From Acetobacteraceae bacterium (GTDB lineage Bacteria; Pseudomonadota; Alphaproteobacteria; Acetobacterales; Acetobacteraceae), in contig JASHOA010000078.1 in NCBI GenBank assembly GCA_030041375.1, positions 1-54,739 on the forward strand: 54,739 nt of DNA, read 5' to 3'. This document shows positions 25,434 to 31,739 of the stretch, in pieces; within the stretch, counting starts at the first letter, position 1; each line of letters begins with the position of its first letter. The position numbers and the translations under genes were made by a program. The notes beneath the pieces were generated by a model, which saw nothing but the letters and a program-made list of their open reading frames with translations, searched no databases and was not told where the DNA came from.

Positions 25434-25870
25434 TGCGCGTTTGGTGCCGCAGGTCGGGTCGCAGGCTCAGAACTGTCACGGGCGGAACTCTGGTCCCGCG
25501 CCTCGCTCTTCGTGGCCTCCGAGGTGGGCCGCGCGTGGGCGCGGCGCTTGTGCGGAGACGGGTCCTTCGTATCGACACCGAGAGCGCTGGCGAGCCCTCG
25601 CATGACTCCTGCTTCCACCTCGCGACCGAGACCACCGATCTCCGTCTCCACGCGCTCCATCACGGTCGTCTGATCGTGCAGTGCGCCGGCCACGGCAGCC
25701 ATCGCCTCTTCGAGCGGATGCGGCTCTTCGCTCGGGGTCGCTGCCTCGATCAGCTTGGCCAGCATCTCGGTCTGTGTGCGCTGCGTCTCAATCATGAGTC
25801 TGAGCGCATTTTTTATTTGATGGAGCTCGTCTGAAACGGAGTGCGTCTCGTGAGAAGAAAGGGCCGTCAT
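25427..25870 (-). CDS. Coiled-coil mobilisation accessory protein
   Basis: 147 residues from the ATG at 25870, with CGGAG six bases upstream. The first 100 residues are predicted helical or coiled coil (ELHQIKNALRLMIETQRTQT EMLAKLIEA, then ALHDQTTVMERVETEIGGLG). The tail is Ser/Ala/Arg-rich. It overlaps the relaxase start by 7 bases and is first in the leftward mobilisation operon. The position suggests an oriT-binding or relaxase-assisting role (MobC/TraD-like). No family was recognised from sequence. Confidence 0.6.
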   Translation of the reverse strand: MTALSSHETHSVSDELHQIKNALRLMIETQRTQTEMLAKLIEAATPSEEPHPLEEAMAAVAGALHDQTTVMERVETEIGGLGREVEAGVMRGLASALGVDTKDPSPHKRRAHARPTSEATKSEARDQSSARDSSEPATRPAAPNAQC

Positions 25871-26138
25871 CGCGGCTCCGACGTTAGCGGCGCGAGTCGT
25901 GCGCATGCAAGCGCGAAGACGCACCATAGGTGCAATGGTCTGTTGCCGACCTGCTTTCTTCCACTGACCCGGATTATCACCGAATCCGTCCCGACTATGA
26001 CCCGGACAGTGACCCACTTACGACCCGACTATGACCCGGATCCTTCCCGATTCCCACTGCCATATTTCCCGAATCTGAACCGGAATCCTACTGGATTCTT
26101 GACCGGACTCTTGCGGGCAGCTATCTGCGATGTGATCG
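25871..26138. promoter_or_regulatory. Candidate oriT / centromere region
   Basis: 268 non-coding bases between the divergent relaxase and ParA-like operons. A TGA(A)CCCGGA-type motif occurs five times at 25965, 25998, 26032, 26076 and 26100. Starts are 33, 34, 44 and 24 bases apart, close to multiples of one helical turn. Two copies lie in a perfect 17-base repeat (25990-26006 and 26024-26040). A GAATCC/GGATTC hairpin with a 4-base loop lies at 26083-26098. The position and repeats suit oriT or a partition site; the nic site was not identified. Confidence 0.5.
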
Positions 26139-26723
26139 ATGAACAAAGATCCGCGGATCGATTTCGACGAACTGGCAGTGGCGCTGAGGGCCCCGGGCGC
26201 ACGTGCGCCGCTGGTCGTCTGGATGATCGAGCACCATGACGAGCTGGCCTCGATGTTGGCCCGGACACGTGTGAACTGGGCAAGCTTCTGCGCTTACATC
26301 GACAAGCAGGGCTTCCGGAATGCCAGGGGAGAACCTCTGATCCCCGACACCGTTCGGCAATGCTGGAAGCGCGCTCGCGCGGCAATCTCAAGAGAGAAGA
26401 AGGCCGCTGCGCGCCGGCGGCTGAGTGACGGCATCGTCACGCGCAGCTCTGCCGAGGCCGATCGTGTGCCGCGGTCGCTTGGCGTGGGTGGCACGAACGG
26501 ATCGGGAGTCGAACTGGTGCCGCGCGCCAGGCCGGCGCGCCCGATCGCGATCGAACCCGAGTTCGATACGGGCGAGCAGGGTGATCTCGCGCTCAAGCCC
26601 ATTCCCGGCCGGCTGAGGGGATGGCAGCCGCCTTCCGCGGAGGCTACCGCCGCACACGAGGCAGCGGAGCTGGCACAGCGGGTTGCAAAGCCGAAGAGAG
26701 CGAAGGATCCACCGAATGGATGA
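26139..26723 (+). CDS. Putative DNA-binding mobilisation/partition protein
   Basis: 194 residues. The first 95 contain a predicted HTH-like unit (VNWASFCAYIDKQGFRNARG, then DTVRQCWKRARAAISREK), resembling small plasmid proteins that read a repeat next to a relaxase or parA gene. The rest is Pro/Arg-rich and disordered. It is the first gene of a rightward operon and overlaps the ParA-like gene by 8 bases. It is the best candidate to bind the 25965-26107 repeats; that is inference. Confidence 0.55.
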   Translation: MNKDPRIDFDELAVALRAPGARAPLVVWMIEHHDELASMLARTRVNWASFCAYIDKQGFRNARGEPLIPDTVRQCWKRARAAISREKKAAARRRLSDGIVTRSSAEADRVPRSLGVGGTNGSGVELVPRARPARPIAIEPEFDTGEQGDLALKPIPGRLRGWQPPSAEATAAHEAAELAQRVAKPKRAKDPPNG

Positions 26724-27585
26724 TGTGAAATCGGACGCACGAATACCAATCGTGCAGCTCGCCGACGATGCCGATGCGATTCCCGAAGTGGCAGTGGGGC
26801 TGAAGCGAACGGTCGTGAGCGCAGGGCAGGGGGCGCACGGGCGACCGGTCAAGCTTGATCTCTCGAAACGACGCAAGGTCTGGTTCTTCGTCGGTCGCGG
26901 TCGCACCGGCAAGACGACGCTGATTCGCTGGATGGCGGAAAAGGCGTCTACCGCATCGGCGCCCGTGGTCTGTATCGACATGGATCGCACGAACGCGGCC
27001 CTCACCAGCTATATCGAGGGCGTTCAGCGCCTCCCGACTGTCGACGACACGGCTGGAGTGCAATGGCTGCAGAGAGGTCTGGACGCGATCGCGCGCTCGG
27101 GTGCTTCGGCGCTGGTCGATCTCGGCGGTGGCGACACGATTCTGATGAAGCTGGTCGAAGAGGTCCCGTCTCTTGCGGGGATGCTCGGCGAGGCCGGCCT
27201 CGAGGTCGTGCTGGTTTATCTCCTGGGACCGCAACCGGATGATCTCTCGCCGCTTGCGACCTTCGCGGAGCTCGGTTTCGCGCCGCGGGCAACTGTGCTC
27301 GTGCTGAACGAAGGGCTTCTTGGCCCGGGAGTGCCGCCGGATACGGGGTTCGACGTCCTGCGCCGGCATAGCATCTTCCGCAAGGCGGAAGCGGCGGGTG
27401 CGCCGATCGTGCGCTTCCCCCGCCTTTCACCGGCGGCGGAAATCGAGCGCCGGCGGGTGCATTTCGCGCAGGCCCGGGACGGGCAGGGGCCGGCGCCGCT
27501 CGGTCCCTTCGACCGAGCCCGGATCCGTCACTGGCTCGAACGGATGGACGAGGAGTTTGCGCCGCTTGGAAGTTGGATGCCCTGA
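26716..27585 (+). CDS. ParA-like P-loop ATPase
   Basis: 289 residues. A 50-residue N-terminal extension precedes a deviant or classic Walker A (FVGRGRTGKTTLIRWM), then VVCIDMDRTNAALTSYIEG and SGASALVDLGGGDTILMKL, as in ParA/MinD-type proteins handling plasmid DNA. There is no adjacent ParB. Given the nearby relaxase, an alternative is a VirC1-like role delivering the relaxosome to the T4SS. It starts inside the upstream gene, and its stop overlaps the next ATG (TGATG). Confidence 0.7.
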   Translation: MDDVKSDARIPIVQLADDADAIPEVAVGLKRTVVSAGQGAHGRPVKLDLSKRRKVWFFVGRGRTGKTTLIRWMAEKASTASAPVVCIDMDRTNAALTSYIEGVQRLPTVDDTAGVQWLQRGLDAIARSGASALVDLGGGDTILMKLVEEVPSLAGMLGEAGLEVVLVYLLGPQPDDLSPLATFAELGFAPRATVLVLNEGLLGPGVPPDTGFDVLRRHSIFRKAEAAGAPIVRFPRLSPAAEIERRRVHFAQARDGQGPAPLGPFDRARIRHWLERMDEEFAPLGSWMP

Positions 27586-28310
27586 TGGCGGACGGTGATG
27601 CTCGGGCCGCCGGGCCGGTACCCGATCTCGATGAGAGGCTACGCACCACGGCGAGGAAGCTCGCGGAGAGTATAGAGCTATCGCGGATCACGAATGATCC
27701 GCTGGTCCACGTGCTCGCGGCGCTCCGGGATGTGGTCGCCGACATGGCGGCGCTCCACGCCGCGCAGAGAGAAATGCACGAAGCCGAAAAGGATTTGGCC
27801 AACCGGCGCCTCGATGTGCTGGATGCCCGCCTCGACGAGATTCACCAGATCCATGCCGAGCTGAAGGAGGCGGGCCAGGCGGTGAGCAGCGCAGCCAAGG
27901 CCGAGATGGCAGCGGCCCAGGCGGAGGTCGCCCGTCAGGCCTCAGGCGTGATCGCTGCGGCGGCCGCGCAGCGGTTTCGCGCGATGACCCGAACCGCCTG
28001 GCTCCGATCGGTGGTCGCGGCCATCGGTGTGGTGCTCGTCGTGTTCGTCACCGGTGGTGCCCTCGGGTTCGCCTGGGGCCAGGGGGCCGCAGCACGCACC
28101 ATCCGCGCCGCTGATCCGGTCGTGCAGTTCGTTGCTCGTGAGGAAGGCGCCGGCGCCGTGCGCGATTGGAACACGCTGATGCGCTATAACCCGATCAAGT
28201 CTCTCTGGGCACAATGCTCCGGCAACAAGGTCGCCGTACAGAACGGCCAGAAGGCATGTAACTTCTGGCTCTGGATCGGCCCACCCGGGCTTGCGAGCGC
28301 GAAGGGGTAG
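27585..28310 (+). CDS. Coiled-coil single-pass membrane protein
   Basis: 241 residues from the ATG at 27585, overlapping the ParA-like stop. Residues 15-130 are helical and Ala-rich, with coiled-coil character (REMHEAEKDLANRRLDVLDA). A transmembrane helix follows at about 142-165 (VVAAIGVVLVVFVTGGALGF), then a short periplasmic domain with two Cys (WAQCSGNKVAV, KACNFWLW). No family is known to me. The operon with the ParA-like ATPase suggests a membrane receptor for the mobilisation or partition complex. Confidence 0.6.
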   Translation: MADGDARAAGPVPDLDERLRTTARKLAESIELSRITNDPLVHVLAALRDVVADMAALHAAQREMHEAEKDLANRRLDVLDARLDEIHQIHAELKEAGQAVSSAAKAEMAAAQAEVARQASGVIAAAAAQRFRAMTRTAWLRSVVAAIGVVLVVFVTGGALGFAWGQGAAARTIRAADPVVQFVAREEGAGAVRDWNTLMRYNPIKSLWAQCSGNKVAVQNGQKACNFWLWIGPPGLASAKG

Positions 28311-28313
28311 GCG

Positions 28314-28715
28314 ATGCGGGCGCTGCGAACGATCCTCATCCTGTCGCTGATCGTGCTGCGGCCGGTCCTGCTGGCCGTGCTGTGGCCAGTGGCGGTGCTC
28401 GCGCGCTTCGCGACTTTTGGTAGCCCACTCGTGCTGTTCTTTCTCGTGGTGGTCTTGCTGCACACCGCGGACCCCGCACAGCGGTCGTTCGCGTGGTCCC
28501 TGATCGCCACGATGGCAGGGTTCGCGCTGGCCTCGGCTGGGCTCGCGGATGTGCAGCGCAAGCTCCGGGAGGATCCGACGCTGTGGTTCGGTGGGTGGGA
28601 GCCGCGCCAGGAACCGTTTCGACCGTGGCAGGGGCGGGATTTTCGGGCAAGGCCGGGGATAGCAATCGCAGCGACACCCTATCCGCGGTCGCTCGCTCAT
28701 TTCTGGCGAAGGTGA
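28314..28715 (+). CDS. Small membrane protein of the mobilisation operon
   Basis: 133 residues, starting 4 bases after the previous stop. Three hydrophobic segments are seen (LILSLIVLRPVLLAVLWPVA, SPLVLFFLVVVLLHTA, LIATMAGFALASAGLADV), followed by a Trp/Pro-rich cytoplasmic tail. The layout resembles small helper proteins found beside TraG/relaxase genes. No function is assigned. It is the last gene of the 26139-28715 operon. Confidence 0.6.
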   Translation: MRALRTILILSLIVLRPVLLAVLWPVAVLARFATFGSPLVLFFLVVVLLHTADPAQRSFAWSLIATMAGFALASAGLADVQRKLREDPTLWFGGWEPRQEPFRPWQGRDFRARPGIAIAATPYPRSLAHFWRR

Positions 28716-29014
28716 TCTTGATCCTCGGAGGTTTGTTCAACGTAGGCGCAAGCATGGCTCCTTACGGCTGCGCCCAGTATCCAGCCGAATTGGGGGCCGC
28801 TCCAACGGGGATGCGAACGGGCGACGCCGCCTCTGGAAGCAGCAGGAGCTGATCGCAGGGATCGCGTTCGCTGGGGTCATGTATTTGCGAGCGCCAGCCG
28901 GAGTGTCCGGCCGGATATCTGCGATAGGAGCAGGGCCAGGCAGTTCGGTGAGCGCCTATGCTGCCTGCGAGAATAGAGCAGGCCCCCCAATGGCGGGCGC
29001 CGTGTGCTCTTACC
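28716..29014. other. Intergenic, no gene seen
   Basis: About 300 bases with short overlapping open frames and no recognisable protein. No clear terminator was found after the mobilisation operon. Confidence 0.5.
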
Positions 29015-29043
29015 TTGACCGCACATAGAAACTTCTATATATC
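29015..29043 (+). promoter_or_regulatory. Probable sigma70 promoter of the TumE/TumA-like pair
   Basis: TTGACC at 29015-29020 is followed 17 bases later by TATATC (29038-29043); TATATA at 29036 is the alternative -10. It lies about 15 bases upstream of the ATG at 29059. The local AT-richness stands out. Confidence 0.5.
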
Positions 29044-29058
29044 ATCTGCCGACATGAA

Positions 29059-29469
29059 ATGAGCGATCAACCGCCGGACCATGCACTCGAGTTCCTGCTC
29101 GCCTTCGACGGTCGCGTTCATCACCTGGAGGAAGGCTATTGGCTCAAGTTCGAGATCAAGCGCGTCACCGCGACTGGAGAGCGACCGCACGGCCTGTCGT
29201 ACTCGTTTACGCTCCACGCGCCAGACGGAACGCGACTGGTCGGCTTTGACAACGCCCACGGGGTCCCGGCACAGGGTTCGCCCTTCAAACGGCCGGAGAC
29301 GGCGAGCGATCACTGGCATCGCACCGAGACCGACCCAGGGCGTCCATACCGGTGCAAGAATGCAGAAACGCTGATCGACGACTTTTTCGACGAGGTGGAG
29401 CGAGTGTTGAGAGCGCGCGGAATCGGCATGGTGGTTGTCGCCGTCGAAGAGAAGTCGAGGCCTCAATGA
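29059..29469 (+). CDS. TumE-like toxin (DUF6516)
   Basis: 136 residues. The N-terminal EGYWLKFEIKRVTATGERPH and GLSYSFTLHAPDGTRLVGFD, and the later SDHWHRTETDPGRPYRCKN and TLIDDFFDEVERVL, match the layout of DUF6516/TumE toxin-like proteins. These are paired with an HTH antitoxin (TumA) on plasmids. The mechanism is not well established. It has its own promoter and overlaps its partner by 4 bases (ATGA). Confidence in the family is moderate. Confidence 0.65.
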   Translation: MSDQPPDHALEFLLAFDGRVHHLEEGYWLKFEIKRVTATGERPHGLSYSFTLHAPDGTRLVGFDNAHGVPAQGSPFKRPETASDHWHRTETDPGRPYRCKNAETLIDDFFDEVERVLRARGIGMVVVAVEEKSRPQ

Positions 29470-29843
29470 CGACTTACAGGATTCAGAGTCTGTGGTCCCT
29501 GAGAGACGAGATGAAGGCCGTCGCGCGCGGCGAGCGGCCCGCGCCAGCCGATGCAGCGAGGCCGAGCTTCAATTCGGTCGAAGCAGTCGTACGGCTCTTG
29601 ACGCCCGAAAACCGTGCGCTTCTTGCCATGATCCGCGACAAAAAGCCCCAGTCGGTTGCGGAACTGGTCCAGCTGAGCGGGCGATCGCAACCGAATCTCA
29701 CCCGGACATTGGCCAAGCTCGAAGCGGCCGGCTTCGTCAGAATGAAGTCGCTCGGCCGTCGGAAGGTGCCCAGCGTTGCCGTCAGAAAGATCGTAGTCGA
29801 GATTGATCCCTATTCGACCCATGATCAGCTACGCGTCGCTTAG
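29466..29843 (+). CDS. TumA-like/MarR-type HTH antitoxin
   Basis: 125 residues with a winged HTH: NRALLAMIRDKKPQSVAELV, then SGRSQPNLTRTLAKLEAAGF and VRMKSLGRRKVPSVAVRKIV. HTH proteins of this kind follow DUF6516 toxins and probably autoregulate the pair. The start at 29466 overlaps the toxin stop. The N-terminal 35 residues (SLWSLRDEMKAVARGERPAP) likely contact the toxin. Confidence 0.7.
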   Translation: MTTYRIQSLWSLRDEMKAVARGERPAPADAARPSFNSVEAVVRLLTPENRALLAMIRDKKPQSVAELVQLSGRSQPNLTRTLAKLEAAGFVRMKSLGRRKVPSVAVRKIVVEIDPYSTHDQLRVA

Positions 29844-29879
29844 CCCTTGCAAGAAGCGTCGTGGAGGCCGGGTAGTAAT

Positions 29880-30236
29880 ATGTTCGTTCTGGCCAGGAAA
29901 CGCGCTCCGTCGGAAGAGCGGACGTGGGGGTCGGCCGCCGGCCCGTGCAAGCTCGTAATCAGCGGCAAGCCAATGCTGGACAAAGCTTCTACGGATCGCT
30001 GGGCTGTCTCCATTATCGATCGCTCTTTACTCGCGCGGGCCGGAATAAAGGTTCAGGGTGGTGGTCCGCATCAATCGAAAACGATGATGTTGGCCGAGCT
30101 TAGGGAGTTGCTTTCGAGCGTCGCGGCCGATCGCACAGAGGACGCGAATATCCACGATAATCTCCCTGGCAAACCCTCGATTCGAGCTCGTAAGGCTGCA
30201 TTCTCGCGTCTGCGGCAGCTCTCCCCTTCGGCATGA
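29880..30236 (+). pseudogene. Truncated BrxA-like (DUF1819) gene
   Basis: 118 readable residues. The segment WAVSIIDRSLLARAGIKVQG, then LAELRELLSSVAADRTEDAN and IHDNLPGKPSIRARKAAFSR LRQL, resembles the N-terminal part of BrxA/DUF1819 proteins, a component of BREX-type phage defence. The usual pattern of that part is a bundle ending in DN-LGK-T...R. The frame then runs into SPSA and a stop at the ISL3 debris, so the rest is missing. No other BREX gene is in the window. The family call is from memory of the motif only. Confidence 0.4.
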
Positions 30237-30640
30237 ACCATCGCACGGCTGATGACCATCGGCCGCGACGCTCTCTCCAAGACGGAGACCGTCACGGTCG
30301 CCGCGATCGAGAGTGGCGTCCCGCCGCTCGGCGAAGCGCGCGCGATCATCACCGCTTTCCAGACCATGATCCGGAGGAAGATCCTTGCCGAGCTCGAGCC
30401 GTGGTTGGAGCGAGCCTGGTCGCCTCATTCGCGAGCGGCGTCCTCAAAGATCGCGAGGCGATCAGTGCCGCGATCACCTCGCCCTGGTCGAACGGCCAGA
30501 CCGAGGGACAGATCACCAAGCTCAAACTCGTCAAACGCCAGATGTATGCCCGAGGAAAGCTCGACCTCCTGCAGGCTCGCGTGATCGGCCCAAACTAAAG
30601 CCACATCACCAAATTTGCGTCAGAGCCAAAATTGCACGCC
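30237..30640 (+). mobile_element. ISL3-family relic, copy 2
   Basis: It contains the 3' part of the transposase and one right terminal repeat at 30619-30640 (core GTCAGAGCCAAAATTGCACG). No left end is present; the upstream border is fused to the truncated gene at about 30236. It is nearly identical to 18557-18942 in the shared part. Confidence 0.75.
30240..30598 (+). pseudogene. ISL3 transposase fragment with frameshift, copy 2
   Basis: It encodes VAAIESGVPPLGEARAIITA and MIRRKILAELEPWLERA, then shifts frame. Compared with copy 1, ten bases are missing between two GAGCGAGCC repeats (near 30408-30424), consistent with slippage deletion. The second part (DREAISAAITSPWSNGQTEG) continues in another frame. 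It is inactive. Confidence 0.85.
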
Positions 30641-30648
30641 GAAGAACA

Positions 30649-30753
30649 CTTGAACTGCTGAGCGGGCTCAAAGCCGATGCGTTCGGCTGGGGGGACACGG
30701 CAACGGAAAGGGCTGCGGCGCTGGCGAGCCTTGGCACGGGGGCATCAGCATGA
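30649..30753 (+). pseudogene. 3' fragment of an unknown gene
   Basis: Immediately right of the IS end an open frame enters and ends in LSGLKADAFGWGDTATERAA followed by ALASLGTGASA and TGA. That TGA overlaps the ATG of the next gene, so the real gene was in an operon with it and lost its 5' part to the IS-mediated rearrangement. No family recognised. Confidence 0.4.
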
Positions 30754-30977
30754 CCACACGCCGCCGCACACCGCCCCCTGAGACGGCGACCATCGTGCCC
30801 TTCCGGCCGCGGCCTACGCCTTCCCTGCCTGCGCCTAGCCCTGATAATGCTTCTGATGTCCTACGTCGCCTGTGCGGCGTGCTGGTGGGGCTCGGCGAGG
30901 CCGCGGCCGAGATCAGGAACAATCCCGACATGTTCCGCGCCGCCGAGGACGATGCGCCGATCAAACCGGCGTCCTGA
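30750..30977 (+). CDS. Small hypothetical protein before a terminator
   Basis: 75 residues. A Pro/Arg/Thr-rich N-terminus (RRRTPPPETATIVPFRPRP) precedes a helical C-terminus (VLRRLCGVLVGLGEAAAEIR NNPDMF). Its ATG overlaps the preceding stop (ATGA), and a strong terminator follows 20 bases after its own stop, which supports it as a real last gene of an operon. The function is unknown. Confidence 0.55.
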   Translation: MTTRRRTPPPETATIVPFRPRPTPSLPAPSPDNASDVLRRLCGVLVGLGEAAAEIRNNPDMFRAAEDDAPIKPAS

Positions 30978-30995
30978 CCCGCCTTGTCCGTACTG

Positions 30996-31027
30996 CCGCC
31001 CGGTGCCAGCCGGGCGGTTTTTGTTTT
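30996..31027 (+). terminator. Rho-independent terminator
   Basis: CCGCCCGG (30996-31003) pairs with CCGGGCGG (31110 is not involved; the arm is 31010-31017) across a 6-base loop. TTTTTGTTTT follows. It ends transcription after the small gene at 30750-30977. Confidence 0.85.
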
Positions 31028-31110
31028 GCTAATGCGGACTATTGCAGGTATGTAAGCCATTGCTCCACGAAGGGCGCCAAGGCGGCAAGCTAGGCGCACT
31101 GCCCATAACG

Positions 31111-31138
31111 GGCCGCTCCGAAGGGGGCGGCCTTTTTT
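31111..31138 (+). terminator. Second terminator-like hairpin with T tract
   Basis: GGCCGC and GCGGCC pair around TCCGAAGGGG and are followed by TTTTTT (31133-31138). It reads rightward. No gene lies between it and the terminator at 30996, so it may belong to a lost gene or a small RNA. Confidence 0.65.
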
Positions 31139-31159
31139 CGTCCGGGCTGCACGGATGGC

Positions 31160-31410
31160 TGGCAACTGTCGCGTGCTCCTGCTCCGCCGCCTCAACCACC
31201 TTGGCGATCTTCTCGACCGTTCGGCCGGAGACACCGGCGAAGGCGCCGAGGCGGTCGCGGGTCTTCGCTCGGTCAGCTTGGTGCGAGATTTCCACCATGC
31301 TGCCGTGGCGCGCACGGCCGCCGGCCTTCCTTCCTGTTGCCGCTCTCTCCCGCCGGCCTTCTCTACCGGCTCCATCGCCCGCCGGATCGCCTCGATCTCG
31401 GAGAGGGACG
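31160..31410 (-). pseudogene. Frameshifted relic of a ParB-like DNA-binding gene
   Basis: Two adjacent reverse frames join into one recognisable domain: LSEIEAIRRAMEPVEKAGGR ERQQEG in one, and SHQADRAKTRDRLGAFAGVS GRTVEKIAKVVEAAEQE in the next. This is the middle region of ParB-N/KorB-like or methylase-associated proteins, where an HTH (GVSGRTVEKI) follows the nuclease-like domain. There is no intact start or C-terminus. Confidence 0.5.
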
Positions 31411-31478
31411 CACGGGGACTGGAACAGACCCCGTGTCCGGTGCCATGTATTATTCTGATACAGCCCAAGTGAGGCAGG

Positions 31479-31709
31479 ATGGCCGTAGAGAATGGCCCGC
31501 CGAAGGCGCAAATCATCCGGCCGATCAGTTGGAACAGCCTACGGGCAGATGAGGCCGAGCGCGAGATCAGGCGGCGGATCGAGGTAGTTAGTCCGATCAT
31601 CCGCGATCACACCTATGACCGCATCGAAGAACGTGGCGACGAACGGCTGCTCGACTCGGATGTGCTGAGGATCCTGCGAGAGGGCAGCGTACGCCAGCAA
31701 CCGACGAGG
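31479..31709 (+). pseudogene. DUF4258 toxin-like gene, 5' half (interrupted)
   Basis: 77 residues (MAVENGPPKAQIIRPISW..., RIEVVSPIIRDHTYDRIEER, LDSDVLRILREGSVRQQPTR) with the DUF4258 pattern of a histidine/arginine-containing H-x-x-x-R-x-x-E-R motif. After Arg77 the frame runs into foreign DNA and stops. Codon 77 (AGG, 31707-31709) continues exactly in frame at 34292. GAGGCAGG precedes the ATG at 31479. Confidence 0.8.
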
Positions 31710-31739
31710 GTGCTTCATACTGCTCATCTCGTCATGTCC

